Numbered from the stretch's first letter, positions 7,222 through 15,198 are shown. The stretch: DNA of 64,000 nt from Candidatus Brevundimonas colombiensis (GCA_029202665.1 CP119326.1:1860001-1924000); one strand, 5' to 3'. A program made the numbers and translations. The notes: generated by a model from the sequence alone, not told the origin.

Positions 7222-8403
7222 GTGGCGGGTTTTTCCTTCAGCGCTGAACCGCCGTCTGAGGTCAGCGCCTACTTCCGTCAGAAGGGAGACCGGCCGGCCT
7301 TCCGCTGGTCCGAGGTCTGGGGCGAGGAACACGCCTATGCCTTCACCGTCGCCAAGGCCACGTCGGCCGACGTGCTGGGCGCGATCCGCGAAAGCCTTCA
7401 GACCGCGATCGACAAGGGCGTCCCCTATGATCAGTGGGCGCGCGATCTGAAGCCGTCGCTTCAGGCCAAGGGCTGGTGGGGCGAAGCCGTCGAGATGGCC
7501 GACCCGGCGACCGGCGAGGTCAAACCGCGCGAGCTGGGGACGCCGCGCCGGCTGCGGATCATCTACGACGCCAATCTGCGCAGCGCGCGGGCGGCCGGTC
7601 AGTGGGAGCGAGGCCAGCGGACCAAGGCCGTGCTGCCCTTCTATCTCTACCAGCTCGGCCCCAGCGAACGGCACCGGCCCGAACACGTCTCCAAGGAAGG
7701 CGTGGTCCGCCCGGTGGACGATCCCTTCTGGACGGCCTGGTTCCCGCCCAACGGCTGGGGTTGCAAATGCTGGCTGCGCCAGATCACCAAGGCCGAGGCG
7801 ACCAGGCGCGGCGTGACGCCGCCGTTCGACGTGCCTAATCGCACCTTCAGTCGGACCCTGGACGATGGATCGACCGAGCGCGTCACGGTTCCCCAGGGCA
7901 TCGACCCAGGCTGGCAGACCAACCCCGGCCTGAACCGGGCCAAGACCCTGATGACCAACATGGCCGACCGGCTGATCGCCTCAGGCGAACCGGCCGCGCG
8001 CGCCCTGATGACGGACTTCTGGAAAGGCTCGACACCCGAGGCCTTCACACATCTGCCGGCCCGCACCTTCGCCCCGGCCGCCATCGCCCCGGCGCGGCTT
8101 CAGAACGAACTCGGGACCGAGGCCCTGCTGGTGATGGTGTCCAGCGACACGCTGAAGACCAAGCTGGAGAAGCACGGCGACGGCGAGCGCGGGCTGAAGG
8201 CGGCGGACCTCGGCCGGCTCCAGGCGATCCTCGACGATGGCCAACTGGTCGAGCGCACCGGCGCGAACGCGGTCTATGCGATGGAGATGGACGGCGGCTG
8301 GTATCAGGCCGTGGTCAAGACCTCGGCGAAGGGCGAGCTGATCCTCGCGTCGCTCTTCCCGATCGGCGCGCGCAAGGTGCGGCGGTTGGGGTTGAAAAAG
8401 TAG
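7222..8403 (+). CDS. MuF head morphogenesis protein with C-terminal nuclease-toxin-like domain
   Basis: This 393-residue protein starts at GTG 7222. Residues 30-200 are a MuF (Mu gp30) domain, a minor head protein linked to the portal; its hallmark WFPPNGWGCKCW lies at 173-184. After a linker, residues about 295-393 form an extra domain with SSDTLKTKLEKHGD (K317, H318), ADLGRLQAILDDG, YQAVVKTSAKGELILASLF and a basic end. Its order of helices and strands resembles the PBECR (barnase-EndoU-ColicinE5/D-RelE-like) nuclease domains known as toxin tips of MuF proteins. The MuF part is certain; the toxin part is my reading and needs a profile search. Confidence 0.85.
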   Translation: MAGFSFSAEPPSEVSAYFRQKGDRPAFRWSEVWGEEHAYAFTVAKATSADVLGAIRESLQTAIDKGVPYDQWARDLKPSLQAKGWWGEAVEMADPATGEVKPRELGTPRRLRIIYDANLRSARAAGQWERGQRTKAVLPFYLYQLGPSERHRPEHVSKEGVVRPVDDPFWTAWFPPNGWGCKCWLRQITKAEATRRGVTPPFDVPNRTFSRTLDDGSTERVTVPQGIDPGWQTNPGLNRAKTLMTNMADRLIASGEPAARALMTDFWKGSTPEAFTHLPARTFAPAAIAPARLQNELGTEALLVMVSSDTLKTKLEKHGDGERGLKAADLGRLQAILDDGQLVERTGANAVYAMEMDGGWYQAVVKTSAKGELILASLFPIGARKVRRLGLKK

Positions 8404-8633
8404 GGAAGGCAGATCGGACGGAGGGTCGTTACATCCTCGCGGCGCAAGCGCCCGGAAACGGAATGGCTCGCCCGATCTGGGTTGAATATGGGGGTTTCGG
8501 CCGGCGAAGTCACCCCATCACAGAAAACGCGTCAGGAGCGCCGAAACGGATGGGGCCGGTCCAAGCGCGCCTGAACCGGCTCCGAGGGCGTCATTAGAGG
8601 CCTTAAACGTCCTTAGACGGTGGAAGCGGAGGG
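8404..8633. other. Non-coding interval between MuF gene and opposite-strand gene
   Basis: No convincing gene is seen in these 230 bases. They contain an inverted repeat gccggt/accggc (about 8555-8580) that could end either converging transcript. They also contain the motif ggcgtcatta at 8586-8595, followed by gaggcctta, which recurs in slightly changed form at 24585-24602. Confidence 0.5.
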
Positions 8634-8963
8634 TTAGGGCGCGGTCACAGTGTAATCGACGGTGTGGATCGCCACTTCGTCGGTCACGATAGCCCGAACG
8701 GAAATGCTGATGATGAACGCATGCCCCTCGGCTTCAAGCCGGCCGGACCAGGCGGCGAGCTGGGTTAGCGTCAGTTTGCCGATATAGAGCACCGGCCCAT
8801 CAGGTGTCCCTTCCGCGACCGTGTCGCCAGCCTCCCGGTTTGGGTCGATCCGAATGCGCAGAAACAGCGGCGCGAGATCGAGACGGGCTTCCGTCGATCC
8901 ATGGGGGATGACAAAGCTGCCGTGTTCGATCACACGGCGGCCGTCGATGGCGGTGATAGGCAT
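8634..8963 (-). CDS. Opposite-strand cargo gene of unknown function, candidate immunity protein
   Basis: This 109-residue protein is the only - strand gene inside the phage structural block. The start at 8963 is supported by a strong ribosome site (GGGAGG seven bases upstream); the frame stays open further upstream but without such a site. The protein is predicted mostly beta: VIEHGSFVIPHGS, FLRIRIDP, VLYIGKLTLTQLAAW, HAFIISISVRAIV and a final VDYTVTAP. There is no membrane segment or signal. I do not recognise the family. Own promoter, opposite strand and position right behind a MuF with a toxin-like tip fit a gene expressed in the lysogen, possibly an immunity protein or another moron function. 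That is inference. Confidence 0.7.
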   Translation of the reverse strand: MPITAIDGRRVIEHGSFVIPHGSTEARLDLAPLFLRIRIDPNREAGDTVAEGTPDGPVLYIGKLTLTQLAAWSGRLEAEGHAFIISISVRAIVTDEVAIHTVDYTVTAP

Positions 8964-9105
8964 GGTTTCCTCCCAGTGATTTGTCGAAACCGACACATGG
9001 GAAGCGAAGCAGCGACAACAACCCCGCCGCGATCCTGCTGAAATCGACGTGACCCCGAAAACCTTCGGGGTGTGGTGACGCCGTCCGCGCCCCGATCATG
9101 GCGTC
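8964..9105. promoter_or_regulatory. Divergent control region between cargo gene and head operon
   Basis: These 142 bases separate the - strand cargo gene from the + strand protease gene. An inverted repeat TGTCG-AAAC-CGACA at 8982-8995 lies just upstream of the cargo gene ribosome site and could be its operator. The second copy of the phage palindrome is at 9052-9071, about 34 bases before the protease ATG. No clear -35/-10 pair was recognised. Confidence 0.4.
9052..9071 (+). promoter_or_regulatory. Palindromic element copy 2 (terminator or activator/operator site)
   Basis: The same 8-bp arms as at 1403-1422 (accccgaa, ttcggggt) enclose a four-base loop. Identical flanks (cgtg before, gtg.tga after) continue the match over about 30 bases. 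It sits between the opposite-strand gene and the head operon. Confidence 0.55.
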
Positions 9106-10137
9106 ATGAACACGCCTTCGGCAACAGCAAACAAACAGACCGGCGCGACGATCTCAACGCCGATCCAGTCGATCGCCCTCAATGAAGCGGGGACCGCGCC
9201 CGAGTGGATCGAGCTGATCCCGGCCGGCTTCGACGTGCAGGGCCGTGATGGCCGCGCCTGGATCAATCCGGACCCGCAAGGGGTGGTGACTGCCACCGCC
9301 GCCGATACCCATCCGCTGCCGCTGGATTGGGAGCACGCCACCGAAAACCGCGCCCCCCAAGGTCTCGATGCCCCGGCCGCTGGCTGGATCGAAGAGACAG
9401 CCGTCCGCGACGGCGGCGCAATCTGGGGCCGGGTAGACTGGACCCTGCGCGGCCGAACCATGGTTGAGGCCCGCGAGTATCGCTTCATCAGCCCGGTCTT
9501 CGCCTACGACAAGGTCACCGGCGTGATCCGCCGCCTTGTCAGCGCAGCCCTGACCAACACCCCCAATCTGCTGCTCACGGCCCTCAATCGTCAGTCCGAC
9601 GACCACGGCACGGATCAGCCCAACCGCGAGCAGGAGAACCCCTTGAGCATCGCACAACGACTGGCGACCGTCCTCGGACTGGCCGCCAACGCGACGGACG
9701 ACCAGATCGTCACCGCCGTGACGGAGGCGAAAGCCGCCAACCGATCGGTGGACCTGTCGAGCTATGCGCCCCGCGCCGATCTCGACGCCGCCGTGAACCG
9801 CGCCAACACCGCCGAGGCCGCCCTGAAGGCCAAGACGGATGAAGACCACGCCAAGGCCATCGACGCCGCCCTGGCGGCCGCCCAGGACGCAGGCAAGATC
9901 ATCCCCGCCTCGGTGGATGACTACCGCGCCATGTGCACCGCCGAAGGCGGGCTGGATCGGTTCAACAACCTGGTGAAGACCATGCCGGTCATCGCCGGGG
10001 CCGCCGAAAGCCGCGCCTCGAATAAGGCCGAGAGCGCCAACACCGGCTCGGACCTGACCGATGAAGAGCGGGCGGTCTGTCGCGCGCTGGGTCAGGACGA
10101 GGCGACCTTCAAGTCCAACCAGAAGAAGGCCAACTGA
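9106..10137 (+). CDS. Prohead protease with in-frame scaffold region (Mu I/Z-like)
   Basis: This 343-residue protein matches the Mu gene I protease. Residues 35-160 hold WIELIPAGFDVQGRDGRAWI, the DWEHAT motif with its catalytic-site His, PAAGWIEE, and EYRFISPVFAYD. The C-terminal half (about 180-343) is helical and charged, like a scaffold. An internal TTG at 9643 with a good ribosome site suggests that the scaffold (Mu gpZ) is also made separately from the same frame. The protease cleaves the scaffold and matures the prohead. The protein ends three bases before the next gene. Confidence 0.88.
   Translation: MNTPSATANKQTGATISTPIQSIALNEAGTAPEWIELIPAGFDVQGRDGRAWINPDPQGVVTATAADTHPLPLDWEHATENRAPQGLDAPAAGWIEETAVRDGGAIWGRVDWTLRGRTMVEAREYRFISPVFAYDKVTGVIRRLVSAALTNTPNLLLTALNRQSDDHGTDQPNREQENPLSIAQRLATVLGLAANATDDQIVTAVTEAKAANRSVDLSSYAPRADLDAAVNRANTAEAALKAKTDEDHAKAIDAALAAAQDAGKIIPASVDDYRAMCTAEGGLDRFNNLVKTMPVIAGAAESRASNKAESANTGSDLTDEERAVCRALGQDEATFKSNQKKAN
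9643..10137 (+). CDS. Probable nested scaffold protein (Mu gpZ-like), internal start
   Basis: A TTG codon in frame with the protease is preceded by AGGAG at 9632-9636 with a six-base spacer, an unusually good ribosome site inside a gene. Starting here gives a 164-residue helical protein beginning with SIAQRLATVLGLAANATDDQ, the expected scaffold part. In Mu the scaffold Z is made from an internal start of gene I. The site is seen in the sequence; its use is inferred. Confidence 0.6.
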   Translation: MSIAQRLATVLGLAANATDDQIVTAVTEAKAANRSVDLSSYAPRADLDAAVNRANTAEAALKAKTDEDHAKAIDAALAAAQDAGKIIPASVDDYRAMCTAEGGLDRFNNLVKTMPVIAGAAESRASNKAESANTGSDLTDEERAVCRALGQDEATFKSNQKKAN

Positions 10138-10139
10138 CC

Positions 10140-10583
10140 ATGGCGCTCACCCAAGGCCGAAAGGTCCAGGAACGCGGCGGCAAGCAGCACGGTCACCCCG
10201 TCGCCGCCAACGCCGTCATCCATGCGGGGGCGCTGGTCGTTCTCGCTGCCGGCTGGGCCGCACCCGGCCGCACCGGGGCCGGTGCCGACAACGCCGCCAA
10301 GGCCGCCGACGCTGCGACCCTTCAGGTCGTGGGCATCGCCGAGGAAGCCGTGACAGGCGGTCCCGCCAACGGCGACGCGCGGGTCAGAACACGGGCGGGA
10401 TGCTTCCTGTTCGACAACCTGTCCACTGACGCCGTGACCCGTGCGGACATCGGCAAGCCTTGCTTCGTCGTCGATGACGAGACGGTGGCCAAGACCTCCC
10501 CCAACAACACCCGCGCGCGAGCCGGGATCGTCGATGACCTCGAAGACGCGGGCGTTTGGGTCCGCGTCGGCGCCGGTCGATAA
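10140..10583 (+). CDS. Probable capsid decoration (cement) protein
   Basis: This 147-residue protein sits between the protease and the major head protein, the usual place for a head-stabilising protein. It is mostly beta with small residues: LVVLAAGWAAPGRTGAGADNAAK, TLQVVGIAEEAV, GCFLFDN and KPCFVVDDETV. This pattern resembles the beta-tulip decoration proteins of tailed phages, including repeated short turns with Asn and Asp. The assignment rests on position, size and composition. Confidence 0.65.
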   Translation: MALTQGRKVQERGGKQHGHPVAANAVIHAGALVVLAAGWAAPGRTGAGADNAAKAADAATLQVVGIAEEAVTGGPANGDARVRTRAGCFLFDNLSTDAVTRADIGKPCFVVDDETVAKTSPNNTRARAGIVDDLEDAGVWVRVGAGR

Positions 10584-10595
10584 GGAGCTGACGAC

Positions 10596-11474
10596 ATGAT
10601 CGTAACCGCCGCCGCAATCGCGGCACTGAACACGGGCTTCAGGAACGACTTCAATACCGGTCTGGCCGGCATCAAGCCGGTCTGGGACAAGGTCGCCACC
10701 CTTGTGCCGTCGAGCCGGTCTTCCAACACCTATGGCTGGCTGGGCGCGTGGCCCGGCATGCGCGAGTGGATCGGCGATCGCCAGGTAAAGTCGCTGTCGG
10801 AGAGCAGCTACCAGATCACGAACAAGGACTACGAAAGCACGGTCGGCGTTCCGCGCAACGCGATCGATGACGACGAGTTCGGCATCTACGGCCCGATGAT
10901 GGCCAGCATGGCCCAGGTCGCGGCCGAACAACCGGACGTGCTGGTCTTCGGCTTGCTGAAGAACGGCTTCACGACGCCTTGTTACGACGGCCAGAACTTC
11001 TTCGACGACGAACATCCGGTCGGCGACACGAAGGTCTCCAACATGCAGGCGGGCGCTGGCGAGGGCTGGTATCTGCTGGACACTCGTCGTCCGCTGAAGC
11101 CGCTGATCTTCCAGCAGCGCAAGAAGCCCGAGTTCGTGGCCATGACGGCCCTGACCGACGAGGCCGTCTTCACCGCCAAGGAGTTCCGCTACGGCGTGGA
11201 CACCCGCTGCAATGCCGGCTTCGGCTTCTGGCAACTGGCCTTCGGCTCGAAGGCCGAGCTGACCGCCCAGAACTATGAGGCGGCCTTCGAAGCCATGACC
11301 TCGCAGCGCAACGAGGAAGGCGGCGTCCTGAACGTCCGCCCGACGGTGATCGTCGTTGGACCGGGCAATCGCGCCCGCGCCAAGAAGCTGTTCGACACCA
11401 TGCTGGTCGGCGGCGGCGACACCAACACCCTCTACAAGGATGTTGAGATCGTCGAAGCCCCGTGGGTGGGCTGA
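10596..11474 (+). CDS. Major head protein (Mu gpT-like)
   Basis: This 292-residue protein begins with AAAIAALNTGFRNDFNTGL and has the family patterns WLGAWPGMREWIGDRQ, YESTVGVPRNAIDDDEFG, NFFDDEHPV and DTRCNAGFGFWQLAFGSK. These fit the Mu-like major head subunit gpT, an HK97-fold protein that builds the icosahedral shell. A ribosome site AAGGAG precedes the ATG at 10596. Length is close to that of Mu gpT. Confidence 0.93.
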   Translation: MIVTAAAIAALNTGFRNDFNTGLAGIKPVWDKVATLVPSSRSSNTYGWLGAWPGMREWIGDRQVKSLSESSYQITNKDYESTVGVPRNAIDDDEFGIYGPMMASMAQVAAEQPDVLVFGLLKNGFTTPCYDGQNFFDDEHPVGDTKVSNMQAGAGEGWYLLDTRRPLKPLIFQQRKKPEFVAMTALTDEAVFTAKEFRYGVDTRCNAGFGFWQLAFGSKAELTAQNYEAAFEAMTSQRNEEGGVLNVRPTVIVVGPGNRARAKKLFDTMLVGGGDTNTLYKDVEIVEAPWVG

Positions 11475-11476
11475 CC

Positions 11477-11905
11477 ATGAGGGACACCGCCAACCTCAAA
11501 ACCCGGCTGATGATCGGCCTGATGTCGTCGCGGGCGCCCTACACCCGCGCCGGCATCGACTTCGCGTCCAACCGCGAAGCCGTCCTGGTCGAGCAAGGCT
11601 CGCTCGACGCCACGCGCATCCTGCGCCTGGTGGACGACGTGGCGATCAACTTCCGCCTGGTCGATCCGGTGACGGACGTCTTCGCCGACGTGCCGCGCGA
11701 CCTGATCGGCGTGACCGCTGAAGACCCGGAAGGCGTGGCAAGGTTCGACGCCATCGTCGCCGAGCTGCTGGATCGCGTCGAAGCGGCCGAGAAGGCCCAG
11801 GCGGCGGCCGAGAAGGCCGCCGAGGCCGAGGCCAAGCGGGCCGCCAGGGCTGCGGCTGATCAGGCCAAGGCCGACAAGGCCGCCCAGACCGAGAGCGCGG
11901 GCTGA
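11477..11905 (+). CDS. Mu gp35-position protein with charged helical tail
   Basis: This 142-residue protein follows the major head gene. Residues 20-60 have a compact pattern (RAPYTRAGIDFASNREAVLV, LRLVDDVAINFRLVDP) resembling the small FluMu-type N-terminal domain found at this place in Mu relatives. Residues about 95-142 are a long Ala/Lys/Glu-rich helix likely to form a coiled coil. The start at ATG 11477 is preferred over an upstream in-frame codon inside the previous gene. The function is unknown; it may be a head-tail joining or minor head protein. Confidence 0.6.
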   Translation: MRDTANLKTRLMIGLMSSRAPYTRAGIDFASNREAVLVEQGSLDATRILRLVDDVAINFRLVDPVTDVFADVPRDLIGVTAEDPEGVARFDAIVAELLDRVEAAEKAQAAAEKAAEAEAKRAARAAADQAKADKAAQTESAG

Positions 11906-12324
11906 TGTATGCGGCGCGCGCGGACATGGTCGAGGCCTTCGGCCCCGACAACGTCGATCGTCTTTCGATCCGTCCCGGCGACGAGGATGGATCGGAGGCG
12001 GTGACGCGCGCGCTGACCTATGCGGACGGGCTGATCGATGCCGCCTTGTCCGTGCGGTTCAGCCTGCCGCTGCCGGCCGTGCCGATGATCCTGACCGCCA
12101 TCGCCTGTGATCTGGCGATGGCGCGTCTGGCCTCGGCCGATGCGGCCCAGCTCACCGACGATCTGAAGCATCGCGAGAAACAGGCCCGCGCCGATCTGCG
12201 CGCCATCTCCGAAGGTCAGATGAACCTCGGCCTGCCGAGCGTCCAACAGGGCGAGCGGCCTCAACCCATCGTCGCCTCGACAGGCGGCAAGCTGTTCACA
12301 CGCGACCGCCTGAGGGGGTTCTAA
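11905..12324 (+). CDS. DUF1320 family head-completion protein (Mu gp36-like)
   Basis: This 139-residue protein overlaps the previous stop by one base. The family pattern is YAARADMVEAFG at the start, then ALTYADGLIDAALSVRFSLPL and a helix IACDLAMARLA. It ends in the conserved LFTRDRLRGF. Members at this position in Mu relatives are head-tail adaptor or completion proteins. Identity is good at the family level; the exact role is inferred from order. Confidence 0.85.
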   Translation: MYAARADMVEAFGPDNVDRLSIRPGDEDGSEAVTRALTYADGLIDAALSVRFSLPLPAVPMILTAIACDLAMARLASADAAQLTDDLKHREKQARADLRAISEGQMNLGLPSVQQGERPQPIVASTGGKLFTRDRLRGF

Positions 12325-12782
12325 TGGCGGTCCACGTCACGACCGAGCTGGACGGTCTTCAGCCGATCCTCGCCATGCTCAACGGGCTGGGTCAGCCGCG
12401 CCGGCTGGCGCAGGGCCTGGCCAACATCGGCGGCCTGATCGAGAACCAGACCAAGGATCGGATCACCGAGGGCGGCCCGTCGCCGGATGGCGAAGCCTGG
12501 GCGGCCTGGTCCGAGACCTACGCCGCGACCCGCAAGAAGGGTCAGACCCTTCTGGTCGCCACCGGCGCCTATCGCGACAGCTATGCCTGGGACTTGAACG
12601 GCGACGCGCTGCGCGTCGGCTCCAACATGGTCCAGGCCGCCATCCTCAACTTCGGTGGGACCGACGACATGGCGCCGGGGCCGGCCGCCATCCCGGCCCG
12701 CCAACACCTGGGCCTGTCGGACGCCAACGTCGTCGAGATCGAGGACGCTATGAGCGACTGGATCGAGGGGCTGACGGCATGA
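12324..12782 (+). CDS. G: Virion morphogenesis protein G (tail completion)
   Basis: This 152-residue protein matches the phage virion morphogenesis family (Mu gpG, P2 gpS type). It shows LANIGGLIENQTKDRITEGG, the motif SPDGEAWAAWSETYAATRKK, LLVATGAYRDSYAW and NFGGTDDMAPGPAAIPAR. It helps complete the tail end or neck. In Mu, G lies directly after gene F; here it comes after gp36, a small rearrangement. It overlaps the previous stop by one base. Confidence 0.88.
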   Translation: MAVHVTTELDGLQPILAMLNGLGQPRRLAQGLANIGGLIENQTKDRITEGGPSPDGEAWAAWSETYAATRKKGQTLLVATGAYRDSYAWDLNGDALRVGSNMVQAAILNFGGTDDMAPGPAAIPARQHLGLSDANVVEIEDAMSDWIEGLTA

Positions 12783-13351
12783 GCCAGCTCATCCAACTGC
12801 GCGACGCTGTCGTGGACGCGATTAAGGCGGCGCTGCCGACGTTCGGCGTCGAGGGGCACCTGGGCCGGTTCAGCGCTGCCGATCTGAAGACCTTCCTGAC
12901 GTTCGCCCCGGCTATCCGCGTCGCCGTGCTGGGCCTTCGCGACCCGGCTGCTGCCGGTCTGACCGGCGAAGACCTCGACGCGACCGCCGTTCTGGGCATC
13001 TACGTCGTCACGAAGGATGGCGTGGGCAAGCTGACGCGCGACACGGCGGCGCTGGCGGCGGTCGAACGCATCCTGCGCCTGGCCATCGGCGCGCGCTGGG
13101 GTCTGGCCTTCGCCCGGCCGGCGCAACCGGCTGGCGCCCAAAACCTGTTCAGCGGCGAAACCCTCTCGGCCGGCCGCGCCCTGTGGTCGATCGAGATCAA
13201 TCAACCCGTCGCCCTGGACGGCGAGGCGAACGCAGAGCCGCCGCCCGGCTTCCTTCGCGAACTCTACATCGGCGTGGCGCCCAAGATCGGCGCAGCGCAT
13301 GAGGCCGACTACCTCGGCCCGATCGTCGGCGGTGAGGCCAGTCATGACTGA
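12779..13351 (+). CDS. DUF1834 family protein (Mu gp37-like)
   Basis: This 190-residue protein overlaps gene G by four bases. The layout LRDAVVDAIKAALP, then APAIRVAVLGLRD, a beta strand ATAVLGIYVVTKDG and a long helix ERILRLAIG matches the gp37/DUF1834 group, probably tail terminator or connector proteins of Mu relatives. A C-terminal beta pair (LWSIEINQPVAL) precedes a short tail. The following gene starts eight bases before its end. Confidence 0.78.
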   Translation: MSQLIQLRDAVVDAIKAALPTFGVEGHLGRFSAADLKTFLTFAPAIRVAVLGLRDPAAAGLTGEDLDATAVLGIYVVTKDGVGKLTRDTAALAAVERILRLAIGARWGLAFARPAQPAGAQNLFSGETLSAGRALWSIEINQPVALDGEANAEPPPGFLRELYIGVAPKIGAAHEADYLGPIVGGEASHD

Positions 13352-13955
13352 CGGCTTCGCCCAGGCCGACAATGCCAACCGCCTCGCCAGCCTGATCCGC
13401 TTTGGTCAGGTCGCGTCGTTCGACCTGGCGTCCACGCCTTCGACGGTGCGCGTTGAGTTTGAAGACGGCTGGGTCTCCGATGACCTTCCGCTGTTCCAGC
13501 TCTCGGCCGGCCGGGTGAAGTCCTGGTCCGCGCCTATCGTCGGCGAACAGGTGCTGGTCTTCTCGCCGGGCGGCGAGCTGGGCGCCGGCATCGCCCTGCG
13601 TGGCCTGCCGTTCGCCGACTTCGCCGAACCGGCGTCGGAAGAGCTGCTGACGGTGCTGGCGAGCTGGCCCGATGGCGCGACCGACCTTTACGACGAAGAG
13701 ACCAAGACCCGCGCCATCTCGATCCCGGCTGGCGGCGCCCTGACGTTCGATGTCGGGCCGCTCTCGATTCATATCCGCGACGGCGGGATCACTCTGACCG
13801 CTGCCGGCAAGCCGATAACCCTGACCGGATCGCCCATCGTCCTGGACGGCCCCGTCGCCCTGGGCGGATCGGGCGGCGCGGCTGTCGCCCGCGTCGGCGA
13901 CGCCGTGGTCAGCGGCAAGATCGCGGCCGGGTCGAGCAAGGTGACGGCGGCATGA
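13344..13955 (+). CDS. V: Baseplate assembly/tail spike protein V (P2 gpV-like)
   Basis: This 203-residue protein begins the P2-type tail block. ATG 13344 gives ADNANRLASLIRFGQVASFD, then an OB-fold region (VRVEFEDGWVSDDLPLFQ, GEQVLVFSPGGEL). The C-terminal beta-helix is rich in ITLTAAGKPITLTGSPIVLD repeats and ends in a Gly/Ala-rich part. gpV trimers form the membrane-piercing tip of contractile tails. The usual metal-binding HxH near the end is not obvious. The identity is strong from domain order and neighbours. Confidence 0.9.
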   Translation: MTDGFAQADNANRLASLIRFGQVASFDLASTPSTVRVEFEDGWVSDDLPLFQLSAGRVKSWSAPIVGEQVLVFSPGGELGAGIALRGLPFADFAEPASEELLTVLASWPDGATDLYDEETKTRAISIPAGGALTFDVGPLSIHIRDGGITLTAAGKPITLTGSPIVLDGPVALGGSGGAAVARVGDAVVSGKIAAGSSKVTAA

Positions 13956-14302
13956 CCCTGCGCCTGTTGGAAGATTTCAAAGGCGTCGATCCGGTCACGG
14001 GCGCCACGGTTTCGGGCGACGATCACCTGCGCCTGTCGTTGCGCACCATCCTGACCACCCTGATCGGGTCGTGCGTCATGGACCGCGACTTCGGCTCGCG
14101 GGTTCCGGCGCTGCTGGACGCCCCGATCGGGCCGGCCGTCATCGCCGACCTGGTCGCCGCGACCGCCGAGGCGATCTACCGCTGGGAACCCCGCGTCGTG
14201 CTGAAGCGCGTCCTGGTCGCGTCGGCAGCCGCCGGCCGCCTGTCCCTTGATCTGCTGGTCGAGATCAAGGGCCGCGTCGTCATGCTGGAAGGGGTGATCT
14301 GA
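13952..14302 (+). CDS. W: Baseplate wedge protein W (gpW/gp25 family)
   Basis: This 116-residue protein overlaps V by four bases. The gp25-like lysozyme-fold pattern is seen in HLRLSLRTILTTLIGSCVMDRDFGS and in AIYRWEPRVVLKRVLV. The MDRDFGSRV stretch carries the conserved R-x-FGS motif of the family. It forms the inner baseplate wedge together with J and I, which follow immediately. Confidence 0.92.
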   Translation: MTLRLLEDFKGVDPVTGATVSGDDHLRLSLRTILTTLIGSCVMDRDFGSRVPALLDAPIGPAVIADLVAATAEAIYRWEPRVVLKRVLVASAAAGRLSLDLLVEIKGRVVMLEGVI

Positions 14303-15198
14303 TGGCTGGTCGCAGCACCATCGACCTGTCGCACCTGCCTCTGCCCGACGCCCTGGCTCCGCTCGACTTCGAAGCCATGTGGGACGAGATCGTCGCCGAC
14401 ATCCTCGCCGTCGCCCCCGACGCCGCTCCGGCGCTGGCGCTGAAGAGCGAGATGATCGTTCGCGCCGGCCGCGCCTTCGCCTTCCGCCTGATGTTGAAGG
14501 TCAACGAGATCAATGCCGGCGTCCGCGCCGTCATGCCCGCCCTGGCCACCGGCGCGGACCTGGACGGCCTCGGCCTGATCGTCGGTATCCAGCGCCTGGT
14601 CATCGATCCGGGCAACCCGGCCGAGGGCGTGGCCCCGACCTATGAGAGCGACGACGCCTTCCGTCAGCGCTTCATCCTGGCGCCGGAAGGCTATTCGGTC
14701 GCTGGTCCGGCCGGGGCCTATGAGTTCCATGCGCTGTCGGCCTCGGGCCAGGTGCTGGACGCCAGCGCCGTCAGCCCGACGCCGGGCGTGGTGGTGGTCA
14801 CGGTGCTGGCGCGCACAGGCGACGGCACGGCCGCGCCCGCGCTGCTGGCCACGGTCGAAGGCGTCGTCAGCGCCGACACCGTCCGACCCTTGACCGACTT
14901 CGTCCAGGTCCAGTCCGCGACCATCAAGCCCTTCGCGATCGAGGCGACCATCCGCACCTATTCCGGCCCCGATCCGCTGGTGGTGATGGCGGCGGCCGAC
15001 AAGGCGGTGAAGGCCTATGTCGCCGAGGCGCATCGCCTGGGCCGCGACATCAACCTGTCCGCCCTCTACGCCGCCTTGACGGTTCCGGGCGTCATGCGGG
15101 TGGACCTGGTTCAGCCGGCCGCCAACATCGTGTGCGACGAGACCGAGGCCGCCTTCTGCACCGGCGTCGTCCTGACCCATGGCGGTCTCGATGACTGA
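14302..15198 (+). CDS. J: Baseplate assembly protein J
   Basis: This 298-residue protein fits P2 gpJ, the wedge protein at the baseplate edge. Recognisable parts are GADLDGLGLIVGIQR at about 88-102, the family motif SDDAFRQRFILAPEGYSVAGPAGAYEFHA and VVTVLARTGDGTAAPALLATV. It overlaps W by one base and gene I by eight bases. The length matches the family. Confidence 0.93.
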   Translation: MAGRSTIDLSHLPLPDALAPLDFEAMWDEIVADILAVAPDAAPALALKSEMIVRAGRAFAFRLMLKVNEINAGVRAVMPALATGADLDGLGLIVGIQRLVIDPGNPAEGVAPTYESDDAFRQRFILAPEGYSVAGPAGAYEFHALSASGQVLDASAVSPTPGVVVVTVLARTGDGTAAPALLATVEGVVSADTVRPLTDFVQVQSATIKPFAIEATIRTYSGPDPLVVMAAADKAVKAYVAEAHRLGRDINLSALYAALTVPGVMRVDLVQPAANIVCDETEAAFCTGVVLTHGGLDD

